From contig JANYHT010000050.1 in the NCBI GenBank assembly GCA_025358925.1, positions 186,001-250,000 on the forward strand: 64,000 bases of DNA, given 5' to 3'. The DNA is from Gemmatimonadaceae bacterium. Lineage in GTDB: Bacteria > Gemmatimonadota > Gemmatimonadetes > Gemmatimonadales > Gemmatimonadaceae. Below are positions 1 to 8,908 of the stretch, one piece after another (the stretch's first letter is position 1; each line of letters opens with the position of its first letter). The position numbers were made by a program, and so were the translations under genes. The notes beneath the pieces were generated by a model that ran no database searches, was not told where the DNA came from, and worked only from the letters and a program-made list of their open reading frames with translations.

Positions 1-498
1 GACGAGGACAACCGGCTGTCCCGCATCATGTTCATTCTTGGTGAAGTTTCGCCCAGGAAAAATATCCGCCGCGTCGACCTCGGGCCATTCGCTACTGTAG
101 CCATCGTAGCCAACCGATTCGACGCGATTGTTCTTGTAGGAAAAGTTGCTGTTGCCACCGATCGCACCGATAACGTTTTCGATGCCGGGCAACCGTTTGA
201 TCATTTCCCACTCGGAAAATGCAATGGGCGGATTGCGCAGATCAGGACACTTCTCGTCCGTGCCATCGCATGCATTAATACCGGCACTGCGGCGCTGCAC
301 AATGAACGTGGTGGCGCCAATCGCCTGCAGGTCTTGCTGAAACGATGCCCGAATGCCGTTGACCACCGCCCCCATCGCCACGACCACAAACACGCCGATG
401 GCCACGCCGGCGATCGTCAGTGCTGCGCGAACCTTGTTGGAGCGAATTGCTTCGAGTGCCATTCCAACGCCCTCGAAAATCAGAAGTAGCCGATTCAT
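1..498 (-). CDS. MacB/FtsX-family ABC transporter permease, type B (partial, C-terminus beyond the window)
   Basis: The reverse strand reads continuously from an ATG at 498 to the window edge, giving the first 166 residues of a MacB-type permease. It begins MNRLLLIFEGVGMALEAIRS, followed by a hydrophobic first membrane helix (about residues 24-48) and the start of the periplasmic domain. It closely matches the start of the permease at 1828-3081, including the FVVVAMGA membrane segment and a Cys-Asp-Gly...Cys...Leu-Arg-Asn-Pro-Pro stretch with two conserved cysteines. It starts 4 bases after the stop of the type-A permease at 503, so the two are probably translationally coupled. It is the last visible gene of the efflux operon. 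The family (known) couples cytoplasmic ATP hydrolysis to periplasmic extrusion without transporting through its own membrane helices. The missing three FtsX helices should lie beyond position 1. Confidence 0.85.
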   Translation of the reverse strand, partial: MNRLLLIFEGVGMALEAIRSNKVRAALTIAGVAIGVFVVVAMGAVVNGIRASFQQDLQAIGATTFIVQRRSAGINACDGTDEKCPDLRNPPIAFSEWEMIKRLPGIENVIGAIGGNSNFSYKNNRVESVGYDGYSSEWPEVDAADIFPGRNFTKNEHDAGQPVVLV

Positions 499-502
499 TG
501 TG

Positions 503-1744
503 CTACTCTTGCCGCAACGCGGTAATCGGATCGAGCTTCGATGCGCGACTTGCCGGATACAACCCCGCAGCAATTCCAACACCGGCGCCGGTCACAAGCG
601 CGGCCGCGATAGACCACGGTGCAACGGCGGCAGGCAACGGCGTGAGTGCCGCGATGATTTCGGCCAACGCAATGCCGAGCCCGATACCAATGGCGGCGCC
701 CAATGTGCTGAGTGTGGCCGCTTCAACGAGGAACTGCGACATGATGTCGCTGCGCTTCGCACCAAGCGCTTTGCGAATGCCGATTTCGCGCGTGCGCTCT
801 GCGACGGCCACGAGCATAATGTTCATGATGACCATTGCGCCCACCACAAGACTGATGGCGGGCAACGCGGTGCCAAACAACACGAGTCGTCCTTTCAGTT
901 CGTTGATAAATCCGAACGCGCCATCTTGCGTTACTAAACCGAAATCATCCGGTTCTCCGGCGCGCAGTCCTCGAATGGAACGCATCGCACCACGCGCCAG
1001 CTCGACACCATCCGTTATCTCCGGCTGCGTTTTTGCTTGCACTATCAGTGAACCTAAATCGCCGCGTGGACGAATGATGCGTCCCATCGGTGAGGTGCGC
1101 GGCGCAACGGCCAGTCGATCAAGCGAAAATCCAAATACCGAGCCTTGCTTTTCAACAACGCCAATGATGGTAAACGGAATACCCGCGACACGAAGCTGTC
1201 GTCCTTCGGCATTCAGCCCTGGAAAGAAATGCTCCGCAACCTCAACCCCGATGACCAAGACTGCCGACCCCGCGCGTACTTCTTGATCCGTAAATGCGCG
1301 ACCCTGATCAATCTTCAGTTTCTTAATTGCGAAATACTCTGCATCCGTTGCCACCGCTTGCACCTGCCGAGGACGAGCGCCGGGTGCAGTAGCATATGTG
1401 AAGTTTTCGCTTGAGACAGCTGACGTCATTGTCGATGGCAGGACCGCGCGAACCGCGACAACATCGGTCATGCGAATGAGCGGGCGCCGCAACACCGAGC
1501 GAGAGTCGAATCCGCGATTTCCGCCCGGACCAATGTTGTCGTAACGGCGAAGCGTAAACGTGTTTGCGCCGATGAGCCGGCCGGCAAAGTCTTCTTCGAC
1601 GTAACGTCCCATACCCTCGACGATGGATACGACGGCGATCAGAAACATCACGCCGATCGTCACACCAAGGAGGGTAAAGGCGCTCTTCAGCTTCTGAACA
1701 CGGAGCTGGGAGAGGGCGAGACCAATTGCATCACGAGTTTTCAC
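503..1744 (-). CDS. MacB/FtsX-family ABC transporter permease, type A (second copy)
   Basis: A 413-residue permease of full family length. It has one N-terminal membrane helix (about residues 19-43), a periplasmic MacB_PCD-like domain of about 230 residues, then three C-terminal FtsX helices, and ends in the family-typical ASRASKLDPITALRQE. It shares the opening QKLKSAFTLLGVxIGVMFLIAV and the closing residues with the permease at 3085-4332, so the two are paralogues. The gene follows the type-B permease at 1828 after an 83-base gap and leads directly into another type-B gene at 498. It carries no ATPase domain and presumably uses the ATPase at 4401-5210. Substrate is unknown; MacAB-type pumps handle macrolides, peptides, lipoproteins or siderophores. 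Confidence 0.9.
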   Translation of the reverse strand: MKTRDAIGLALSQLRVQKLKSAFTLLGVTIGVMFLIAVVSIVEGMGRYVEEDFAGRLIGANTFTLRRYDNIGPGGNRGFDSRSVLRRPLIRMTDVVAVRAVLPSTMTSAVSSENFTYATAPGARPRQVQAVATDAEYFAIKKLKIDQGRAFTDQEVRAGSAVLVIGVEVAEHFFPGLNAEGRQLRVAGIPFTIIGVVEKQGSVFGFSLDRLAVAPRTSPMGRIIRPRGDLGSLIVQAKTQPEITDGVELARGAMRSIRGLRAGEPDDFGLVTQDGAFGFINELKGRLVLFGTALPAISLVVGAMVIMNIMLVAVAERTREIGIRKALGAKRSDIMSQFLVEAATLSTLGAAIGIGLGIALAEIIAALTPLPAAVAPWSIAAALVTGAGVGIAAGLYPASRASKLDPITALRQE

Positions 1745-1827
1745 CTCTGACTGCTACTGTAGCGACATGCGTGGGTCAAGGCTTCGGTGTTGGAGCGTGA
1801 AAAATTGGCGTGTACAGACCGGTATTC

Positions 1828-3081
1828 CTACTCATACCGGAGTGCGTCAATGGGGTCGAGTCGTGACGCGCGACTCGCCGGCAGCAGTCCGAAGAGAATT
1901 CCAGTAATACAACTCGCACCGAGTGCCGCGACGACGGCCAAGGGGGGAATGGATGCCTGTATCGGCGTGAAACTGCGAATACCCAGCGCGGCGAGCCAGC
2001 CAACGAAAAGACCGATGGCGCCGCCGATCCCCGTGAGCGTTGCCGCTTCGACCAAAAACTGCCACAAAATGGTCGCGCGCGTAGCGCCCAGTGCTTTGCG
2101 CACGCCGATTTCTCGCGTGCGCTCGGTGACGGAAATCATCATGATCGCCACAACGCCAACACCACCAACAATGAGGCCCACCGCTGACAGCGCGATCATC
2201 ACGAGCGAGAACATACCGAAAACTTTGTCGTACGTCTCCATCAGCTTGTCTTGCGTAATAATTGCAAACGTCGACTCCTCAGTGGGTCGCGTACCGCGCT
2301 GACCGCGCAGTGATGCGGTCACATCATCCACCGCCTGATCACGCGCCACGCCCTCTCGTGGCTTGATGGCGAGCGCCATGTTGCTTGCGCGAGCGCCGAG
2401 ATAGCGCGTGAGCGCCTGCACGGGGATCACCGCCTTCGGACGATCTCCACCGGAGAGGAAGCTGGAGTTGTCCTTATAGACACCGATAACCTCAAAAGGC
2501 ACACCGTTCATGGTGATCGTCTTGCCGATCGGATCGAGATCGTCGAACAACCGATCTTTCATCAGCGTGGTGATGACAGCTACACGAGCGCCTGTTCGCG
2601 CCTCCGCCGGCGTAAACGCCCGTCCAGGAAAGACCTCCGGTGCGGCGATGGTTGTCCACTCGGCCGAGTAACCTTCGAGCGGTGCCGAGCTCAGTTCGCG
2701 CTCGCGATACTTGACGGACGCGCTCCAGTTGAGTTGGGATCCCACCGCTTCGAGCGTCGTGAGGCGATGCAATGCTGCGATTTCCGAGGCGCGCACCGGT
2801 GGATTGCGCAGCCATTTACACGTGCCATCGGATCCGTCACAATTCTCGAAGCTGATGGGATAGCGCGAGACAAAAAACGTGCTCGGTCCGGTGGCCGCAA
2901 AATCGCGAGCAACCGATTCGTTGATACCGTGCACCGCAGCCGACATCGCGACAACGACGAACACGCCAACAGCGATGCCGAGAATCGTGAGGCCCGCGCG
3001 AACGCGATTGGCACGAATGGCATCAATTGCAATGCGCACACCCTCGCCCACCGACGCAAACCGCGTGGAGAGATTGGTCAC
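1828..3081 (-). CDS. MacB/FtsX-family ABC transporter permease, type B (first copy)
   Basis: A 417-residue permease with one N-terminal helix (about residues 28-52, GLTILGIAVGVFVVVAMSAA), a periplasmic domain and three C-terminal FtsX helices, ending ASRASRLDPIDALRYE. The periplasmic domain carries a CDGSDGTC motif before LRNPP, which is also found (as CDGTDEKC) in the type-B permease at 1-498 but not in the type-A copies, so a disulfide-bonded loop may mark this subtype. Its ATG lies 3 bases from the stop of the type-A permease at 3085, so the A and B permeases are probably made as a pair and may form a heterodimer (inference). Membership of the MacB permease family is secure; the cargo is not known. 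Confidence 0.9.
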   Translation of the reverse strand: MTNLSTRFASVGEGVRIAIDAIRANRVRAGLTILGIAVGVFVVVAMSAAVHGINESVARDFAATGPSTFFVSRYPISFENCDGSDGTCKWLRNPPVRASEIAALHRLTTLEAVGSQLNWSASVKYRERELSSAPLEGYSAEWTTIAAPEVFPGRAFTPAEARTGARVAVITTLMKDRLFDDLDPIGKTITMNGVPFEVIGVYKDNSSFLSGGDRPKAVIPVQALTRYLGARASNMALAIKPREGVARDQAVDDVTASLRGQRGTRPTEESTFAIITQDKLMETYDKVFGMFSLVMIALSAVGLIVGGVGVVAIMMISVTERTREIGVRKALGATRATILWQFLVEAATLTGIGGAIGLFVGWLAALGIRSFTPIQASIPPLAVVAALGASCITGILFGLLPASRASRLDPIDALRYE

Positions 3082-3084
3082 GTA

Positions 3085-4332
3085 CTACTCCTGCCGCAAG
3101 GCGGCGATCGGATCAAGTCGTGATGCGCGGCTGGCGGGATAGACGCCGGCGACGATACCAACACCCGCCCCGAGCGCGACGCCGACCACGATGGACCACG
3201 GCGCAACGCTGGCCGGCAATGGCGACAACACCGAAATGAGTTTGGCCAACGCAATGCCGAGGGCAACGCCGATGGCTGATCCCACCGTACCGAGCGTGGA
3301 CGCTTCGATCAAAAATTGCGACAGTATATCTCGACGTCGCGCGCCAAGTGCTTTGCGAATGCCAATTTCGCGGGTGCGTTCGGAAACGGCGACGAGCATG
3401 ATGTTCATGATCACGATGGACCCGACCACGAGACCGATCATCGGTAGCGCGACACCGGCGAGCACGAGGTATCGTTTGATTTTATTCCAGAATTCGAGCG
3501 CGGAGTCGGCGGTTTGTAGCGAGAAATCATCCTTTTGCGACGGTCGAAGACGATGCGCGGCGCGCATGCTTGCACGAACCGTTTCCATCGTCTCCTTCAT
3601 CGCCGCTTCACTCGGCGCTTGCACCATCAGTGCGTCAATGATGTTCGGTCGCGAGTTGAGCAAACGACGCGCTTGTGAATGCCACGGTGCGATGATGAAA
3701 TTGTCAAACGAGATGCCAAGCGCGCTGCCTTGTGGCTCCGCAACGCCGATCACGCGATATGGTACGCCACCCATCTTCACATCGCGTCCGAGTGGATCGA
3801 GCGCGGGAAACAGCCGCTTCGCGGCATCGACGCCAATTACGACGACTTTTTCACCGCGCGCGAGTTCTTGCGGTGTCATGCTGCGTCCCTGCGTGACCCC
3901 GAGTTTCTTCATTTCAAAGTAGGCGCCATCAATAGCGGTGACATGAATTCGACGCGGTTTGCCACCAGTTGGGGTACTGACGGCAATGTTATCTTCGCTG
4001 GTGATGGCCCAGCGCACATCGGCGGGTAAATCCCGAATCACCGCGGGCACGTCCGTGATTTCAAGTCGACGCCGACGTCGATATTCCTCCCAAGTGGCCT
4101 GATCGATATCGCCCATGGTGATGTTGGGGCGATTGCGCAATTCGAATGTATTGACGCCGATAAGTTTGCCGACGAGGTCATCTTCCATGTACCGCCCCAT
4201 CCCCTCGACAATCGAGACGACAGCGATGAGGAACATGACCCCGATGCAAACGCCGAGGAGTGTAAATGCGCTCTTGAGCTTCTGCGTACGTATTGTACGC
4301 AGCGCGAGCCAGATAGCTTCGAAGATGGGCAC
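3085..4332 (-). CDS. MacB/FtsX-family ABC transporter permease, type A (first copy)
   Basis: A MacB-type permease of about 415 residues with the usual helix, large periplasmic domain and three FtsX helices, ending ASRASRLDPIAALRQE. The open frame extends upstream to a TTG at 4356. I prefer the GTG at 4332 because residues from there (VPIFEAIWLALRTIRTQK) align without gaps to the first residues of the paralogue at 503-1744 (MKTRDAIGLALSQLRVQK). It is the first permease after the ATPase gene, separated from it by a 14-base perfect palindrome. It is followed at 3 bases by its type-B partner. Translation start is the main uncertainty. Confidence 0.88.
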   Translation of the reverse strand: MPIFEAIWLALRTIRTQKLKSAFTLLGVCIGVMFLIAVVSIVEGMGRYMEDDLVGKLIGVNTFELRNRPNITMGDIDQATWEEYRRRRRLEITDVPAVIRDLPADVRWAITSEDNIAVSTPTGGKPRRIHVTAIDGAYFEMKKLGVTQGRSMTPQELARGEKVVVIGVDAAKRLFPALDPLGRDVKMGGVPYRVIGVAEPQGSALGISFDNFIIAPWHSQARRLLNSRPNIIDALMVQAPSEAAMKETMETVRASMRAAHRLRPSQKDDFSLQTADSALEFWNKIKRYLVLAGVALPMIGLVVGSIVIMNIMLVAVSERTREIGIRKALGARRRDILSQFLIEASTLGTVGSAIGVALGIALAKLISVLSPLPASVAPWSIVVGVALGAGVGIVAGVYPASRASRLDPIAALRQE

Positions 4333-4381
4333 AGTGACTCGAGGCGTCGCACGCAACGCCGGTCGGAGTTGGAGAACCCCG

Positions 4382-4395
4382 GGGGCACGTGCCCC
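4382..4395 (-). terminator. Intercistronic palindrome between the ATPase and permease genes
   Basis: A perfect 14-base palindrome, GGGGCACGTGCCCC, lies just downstream of the ATPase stop codon and upstream of the first permease start. No T-run follows it on the transcribed strand, so it is not a textbook intrinsic terminator. It could be a partial attenuator or an mRNA-stabilising hairpin that sets a higher level of ATPase and adaptor than of the four permeases (inference). A DNA-binding site is the alternative. Confidence 0.4.
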
Positions 4396-4400
4396 GGAGT

Positions 4401-5210
4401 TTAAAGCTGCGGCACCTCAATGCCGACTTTTGCCGCGAACTGTTCGCGACGTTCATCGCTCGAGATCACGCCGTCACGCAACACGATGACGCGGCGCGCA
4501 TGCGCGGCGATGTCCGGTTCGTGCGTCACCATGACAACGGTTTGACCTTCCCGCGCCAATTCTTCGAAGACGCGCATAATCTCTTCGGACGTTTGCGAGT
4601 CCAAGTTTCCGGTGGGTTCGTCCGCGAGCAGAATGGACGGTCGATTGACCAACGCGCGTGCGATCGCCACTCGCTGACGCTGACCGCCTGAGAGTTCGTT
4701 CGGACGATGACCCATACGCTCGCCGAGTTGCACGCGATCCAGTGCCTCGGAGGCGCGCTTTTTGCGCTCAGCCGAAGACACGCCAGCGTACACGAGCGGC
4801 AGCTCGACATTTTGCAGCGCCGATGCGCGCGGCAAAAGGTTAAACGTCTGAAACACGAAACCAATTTCCTTGTTGCGCACATGTGCGAGTGCATCGTCAG
4901 ACATCTCGCTGACAAGCATGCCGTTCAGCCAGTACTCGCCGTCGTTCGGCGTATCAAGGCAGCCAATGAGGTTCATCAGCGTGGACTTGCCAGAACCGGA
5001 CGGGCCCATGATCGCGACGTACTCGTTGCGACGGATCGCGAGATCGACGCCGCGCAGCGCGCGCACAATTTCGCCACCCATGTCGTACTGACGCGTGAGG
5101 CCGCGTGTAACGATGACCCAATCCTTCTCCGGCGCGACGCCTGGTGCCGTGACAACGGCTTTCCGTTCGCCGGTCGTGCTTACTCCGATATCGTCTAGCG
5201 TATCCGTCAC
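4401..5210 (-). CDS. ABC transporter ATPase, MacB/LolD type
   Basis: A 269-residue ATPase with all expected motifs in order: Walker [10 protein letters not shown] (about residue 70), Q-loop, signature [15 protein letters not shown], Walker [13 protein letters not shown] and the switch histidine in VTHEP. About 30 extra residues precede the domain. It uses a GTG start whose last bases overlap the stop of the adaptor gene upstream by 4 (GTGA), so the two are translationally coupled. It is the only ATPase in an operon holding four separate permeases, and so should power one or both permease pairs. In Escherichia coli MacB, ATPase and permease are fused; here they are separate as in LolCDE. Confidence 0.93.
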   Translation of the reverse strand: MTDTLDDIGVSTTGERKAVVTAPGVAPEKDWVIVTRGLTRQYDMGGEIVRALRGVDLAIRRNEYVAIMGPSGSGKSTLMNLIGCLDTPNDGEYWLNGMLVSEMSDDALAHVRNKEIGFVFQTFNLLPRASALQNVELPLVYAGVSSAERKKRASEALDRVQLGERMGHRPNELSGGQRQRVAIARALVNRPSILLADEPTGNLDSQTSEEIMRVFEELAREGQTVVMVTHEPDIAAHARRVIVLRDGVISSDERREQFAAKVGIEVPQL

Positions 5211-6496
5211 GGTTTCTTTCCTGGTGCAAGCGGCTTCTTGTCTTCGGGTTTCGCGGTACGAATCACGGCGCCGTCTTTCAATTCACGGATTGCCTGATAC
5301 GTGCCGGCCACGATCGTTTCGCCGACCTTGAGACCATCGAGCACTTCGAAATGGCGCTCACCGGCGATGCCTACCTTAACGGGGCGGAAGCTCACTTTGT
5401 TGTCAGTGCCAACCACAAAGACGCCTTCAACATCACGTTTGCCCACTTCTTTGGCTGGCTGACCGCGTCCGACTGTCACTGCGGTATCGGCGTTTGGTAA
5501 CTTTTCGTTTTCACGCACGGTTAACGCGATGATCGGAATCGAAAGCACCTTTGATCGGCTCGCCGTGACGATTTTGGCCGTCGCCGAAAAATCGGGACGC
5601 GTGTCGATGGGCGGATTAAGCAATTGCACTTTGACTTCGTAATCGATGGCTTGGTCGCCCGTTGCTGCACCTCCGCTCTTGGCAACCGAGCTGTTGGAAA
5701 TCTCAACGACTCTGCCGACAAACGTGGTGTCCGGAAATGCATCGATTTGAATGATCGCCGAGTCGCCAAGACTAATGCGGGCCACGTCAGTCTCGTCAAC
5801 CTTGACCTTGGTTTCAAGGATGCTCATGTCGCTGATGGTGAGCAACGTGGCGGCATCTTTGTTGAGCGTGCCCATGATGGCGGTTTCGCCCTCTTGCACC
5901 ACGAGTCGCGTGATCTTGCCGCTCATCGGCGCGACGATGGTTGTGCGCGTGAGGGCCTGCCTCGCGTCGCGTACGGACGCGACCGCTTGCGTGACACTGA
6001 AACCCGCCGCCTCAAGCAGTGCCGTGCTCACTTCAGTCTGCGTTTTGAGCTGCTCAACCTGCTCAACGCTGACAAGTTCTGGTGACTGCTTCTTGATTTG
6101 CAATTGCCGATCGTAGTTGCGTTGCGCCTGCAACAAGTTGGCACGCGACTGCGCTTCCTGCGCTTTTGACGACGCAAGTCCGGCTTCGGCGCGCTGCAAC
6201 GCGGCCGTTACCTGTTCCGGATCGATTTGCAACAGAAACTGCCCCTTCTTGACGATGTCGCCCTCTTTGACGGCGAGTCGCACGATTTTTCCCGTGACGT
6301 CAGCGCTGACATTGACTTTCGTGCGCGGTTGGATTTGTCCGCTGGCGGTGACTGAAGCGACGAGGTCACGCGTCTCAATTTTTTCGGTGCGAACTTCCAC
6401 CGCTTTTGTCTGGCCTTTCTGTTGCGCGACATAAGCAAGTGCGCCCACGGCGACCACAACTACGACACCGATCCCGTATTTTACTGCGTTCGTCAT
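5207..6496 (-). CDS. Periplasmic adaptor subunit, MacA/HlyD type
   Basis: A 429-residue membrane-fusion protein. An N-terminal anchor helix (about residues 6-24) is followed by the split barrel-sandwich ([24 protein letters not shown]), a long heptad-rich coiled-coil hairpin (about residues 90-180), the returning lipoyl half ([16 protein letters not shown]) and the beta-barrel and membrane-proximal domains. The C-terminus is Lys/Pro rich. In MacA-TolC systems this subunit bridges permease and outer-membrane channel. It lies 12 bases after the TolC-like gene and overlaps the ATPase gene by 4 bases, so all three parts of a tripartite pump are encoded together. Family is certain; cargo is unknown. 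Confidence 0.92.
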   Translation of the reverse strand: MTNAVKYGIGVVVVVAVGALAYVAQQKGQTKAVEVRTEKIETRDLVASVTASGQIQPRTKVNVSADVTGKIVRLAVKEGDIVKKGQFLLQIDPEQVTAALQRAEAGLASSKAQEAQSRANLLQAQRNYDRQLQIKKQSPELVSVEQVEQLKTQTEVSTALLEAAGFSVTQAVASVRDARQALTRTTIVAPMSGKITRLVVQEGETAIMGTLNKDAATLLTISDMSILETKVKVDETDVARISLGDSAIIQIDAFPDTTFVGRVVEISNSSVAKSGGAATGDQAIDYEVKVQLLNPPIDTRPDFSATAKIVTASRSKVLSIPIIALTVRENEKLPNADTAVTVGRGQPAKEVGKRDVEGVFVVGTDNKVSFRPVKVGIAGERHFEVLDGLKVGETIVAGTYQAIRELKDGAVIRTAKPEDKKPLAPGKKP

Positions 6497-6508
6497 GAAG
6501 TGGTCCGG

Positions 6509-8047
6509 TTAGCGAAGAGGACGGCCGACCGCAGCTTCAAGCGCGGTAAAGGCACGTTGTACGTCGTAGACCGCGTTGATGCGATCGGTTTCGGCCTTCT
6601 CGTAATCACCGCGGGCCTGCACCAGATCCACGAGACTGATCGCGCCAACGCGATATCGCTCTTGCGCTAACGCGAGGACTGTGCGCGCCGTGCGCACGTT
6701 TTGTTCTTGTAAGGCGACGGTCTGCTGCGAATTCGTGAGCGACAGGTATGCCGACGTGACGTCTGCCGAAACGCGGAGCTGTTGCGTTTTCAGATCGTTT
6801 TCTGCGTTACGGCGCTGCACGGTGGCTTGTTCAACTTGCTGTTCGCGCCGAAAGCCATTGAAAATAGGTAAAGAGAACGACGCTGACAGGCTGTACGGAT
6901 TGCGCGTTAAATCGAAGGGATATTTGTTTTGCGAATCACGAATCGCTTGTTCCTGCGCCGACGTGAAGGCGATGGCCTGACAGCCCACGAGATTGTTGGA
7001 TAGGTTGAGCGCCGCACGAACCTCTTCGCCGCGAATGCAACCGGCCTTTGACGAGATCGCACTATTTTTGCCACCGTCGATCAGCAACTGCGTATCAGTG
7101 TAGCGATTGGTAAATCCCGACACAGAGGCGCTCAGCGACAGCGAGGGGAAATACGCGCTTCGCGCCGATGCGATAGAGCGTATCGCGGACTCCTCTCGAA
7201 ACCGCAGCGCGTCGATTTGCGGATTGGACTTGCCCGCCATGTCGAGGATCTGCTGCATGTCGACTATTGGCGTTGCGGGCAGATTCGCGTCGAGCCCCAC
7301 ATCCAGCACGGCGGGAACGCCGATCTGTTGAAACAGCCGCACCACTTCAATCGCTGCCTGATTGCGCGCGTTCAGCGAAGCAACACGCTGCTGTCCATCG
7401 GCGACTTCTGCGCGCTGCACGTCGAGCTGGGTGCCCGAGCCGACCTGCAAGCGCGCGCGCGCTAACTGGAGTTGCGCGGTGGTGGTGGTAACGAGTGTGT
7501 CCTGTAACACGGCGCGCGCTTTCGCTTGGAGTGCGGCGAGATACTGCGTCGTGACATTCGTGCGGAGCGATTGTTCGGCCGACGCGATATCCGCCTCAGT
7601 GGCCGCCTGATTTGCACGGGCCGTGCGACGATCGTTAAAGGTGGCGAGCGAAAGATTGTAGGACGCGCTTGCCGACGCGCTGGAGGATAGCTGATCGTTC
7701 GTGGCGCCGAATGCCTGGCCTTGAAAGAACGTTTGCCGACCTTCGCGAAAGTCGCCGCCAATGCTGGTGTTCAAGCTTGGCAATAACGCACCGTTGGCCG
7801 ACCGGAGCGCAGCTGCAGCCGTGCGGCGCGCGTTGATGGACGTGGCAAGTCCGGGATTGCTGCGACGCGCCAGCGCAACCGCCTCGGCGAGCGTGAGCAC
7901 TGCGCCCACCGTTGCGGAAGCGGACGCCGCTGGTCTCGGCACCGCTTGCGCGTGGAGTGAGAGCAGTGGGACGAATGCAGCGCCGGCAAATGCCAAGGCA
8001 AACGCGGAAGCGTGCGTGCGCATAATGGAGTGTCGAGAAGAGGTCAT
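6509..8047 (-). CDS. TolC-family outer-membrane efflux channel
   Basis: A protein of about 512 residues with a signal peptide ending near LSLHAQA and two repeats of the outer-membrane efflux (OEP) fold, seen as long Ala/Gln/Arg-rich helices with LTLAEAVALARRSNPGL at the start and a second copy in the C-terminal half (RYRVGAISLVDLVQARGDYEKAE). The middle holds an unusually long insert with two cysteines (CIRGEE...LVGCQ), which may form a loop disulfide. Possible starts are a GTG at 8053, the ATG at 8047 chosen here, or an ATG at 8023; all keep the signal peptide. It is the first gene of the efflux operon and should provide the outer-membrane exit duct. Confidence 0.9.
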   Translation of the reverse strand: MTSSRHSIMRTHASAFALAFAGAAFVPLLSLHAQAVPRPAASASATVGAVLTLAEAVALARRSNPGLATSINARRTAAAALRSANGALLPSLNTSIGGDFREGRQTFFQGQAFGATNDQLSSSASASASYNLSLATFNDRRTARANQAATEADIASAEQSLRTNVTTQYLAALQAKARAVLQDTLVTTTTAQLQLARARLQVGSGTQLDVQRAEVADGQQRVASLNARNQAAIEVVRLFQQIGVPAVLDVGLDANLPATPIVDMQQILDMAGKSNPQIDALRFREESAIRSIASARSAYFPSLSLSASVSGFTNRYTDTQLLIDGGKNSAISSKAGCIRGEEVRAALNLSNNLVGCQAIAFTSAQEQAIRDSQNKYPFDLTRNPYSLSASFSLPIFNGFRREQQVEQATVQRRNAENDLKTQQLRVSADVTSAYLSLTNSQQTVALQEQNVRTARTVLALAQERYRVGAISLVDLVQARGDYEKAETDRINAVYDVQRAFTALEAAVGRPLR

Positions 8048-8127
8048 AGTCACGGGGCCGTACGGTCACCCTCCCGACACGGTTTCAGTGTATTCGATGC
8101 GAGCAAGTTCGATGGTCGCCGTGCAGT

Positions 8128-8838
8128 CTAGCGAGGTACGTCGTCTCGTATAGCCTCGAAGCCGCGCGACGCAATCACCACGCGCAAGATACGTCCGTCA
8201 GCGTCCGCCCACACCACGCGCACTTCGCCGCTCAGAAACACAAGGGACCAACGTGTCGCCTCGCGACGCGTACCCGCAATAATGACGGTATCCCGCATGG
8301 TTTCGCGTGCGAGTTGGACGACTCCCTGTAGGTTGTTGCCGAGCGAGAGGATCGGAATGCTGGCTGCTTCGCTCATCTTTCGTTGTCGGTCGCGGATCAC
8401 GAGCGAATACTGCGACACGCCATTGTCCTCCAGTACCAAGGCGCCGGGCACAAGCAAGTACTCGTGCGCGGCTTCGCCGACCTTGCTTCGCGCCAGCGTC
8501 GCGAATCGGCCGCGCACGCGCCGTCCGCCAAGCCGCATGGTGACCTCAGCACCCGCGCGTTCCTCAAACGAATAGCGCACCGGTGTGCCGGCCGAGTCAG
8601 TTTCGAGTCGCATAGCCGTTCGTCGTCCGCCTGTCACGGATTCGGCGCGCAACTCCAAAACGCCGCCCTCCTGCGATTGCATGCGTTGCATGGAGAACTG
8701 CTCGCGCCCGACGCGTGTGCCGTTACTGAGGAGCGTAAAACTGCCCACGTCGAGCCGCGCACCCTGCGCCGATGCGGGCCGGTCGCCCATGACAATCGCA
8801 AGAGCGGCGCAGGCGACGAAATGCAAGGCACGGGGCAT
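8128..8838 (-). CDS. Secreted protein of unknown function
   Basis: Starting at the ATG at 8838 gives 236 residues with a clean signal peptide (MPRALHFVACAALAIVMGDR, cleavage near PASAQG). The open frame runs further upstream but without signal-like sequence, so the later start is preferred. The mature part is rich in beta-strand patterns, with alternating Val/Leu and Arg/Glu and stretches such as VGREQFSMQRM and LRVVIASRGFE, and has no cysteines or visible catalytic motif. I do not recognise a named family with confidence. It lies 80 bases upstream of the TolC-like gene on the same strand, so it could be the leader gene of the efflux operon, and is divergent from the histidine kinase gene. 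Confidence 0.65.
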   Translation of the reverse strand: MPRALHFVACAALAIVMGDRPASAQGARLDVGSFTLLSNGTRVGREQFSMQRMQSQEGGVLELRAESVTGGRRTAMRLETDSAGTPVRYSFEERAGAEVTMRLGGRRVRGRFATLARSKVGEAAHEYLLVPGALVLEDNGVSQYSLVIRDRQRKMSEAASIPILSLGNNLQGVVQLARETMRDTVIIAGTRREATRWSLVFLSGEVRVVWADADGRILRVVIASRGFEAIRDDVPR

Positions 8839-8908
8839 TCGTGAAAGATAGCGCACGGCCCAGCGTTCACTGGTCGCCATACAGAGTGGCGTGGGGTATT
8901 GTGCGGCG

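Noticed and set aside
420-1286. Long open frame on the plus strand opposite the permeases
   Set aside because: Opposite-strand frame of a clear permease gene, with composition (Ala/Ser/Arg) typical of a GC-rich shadow and no family pattern.
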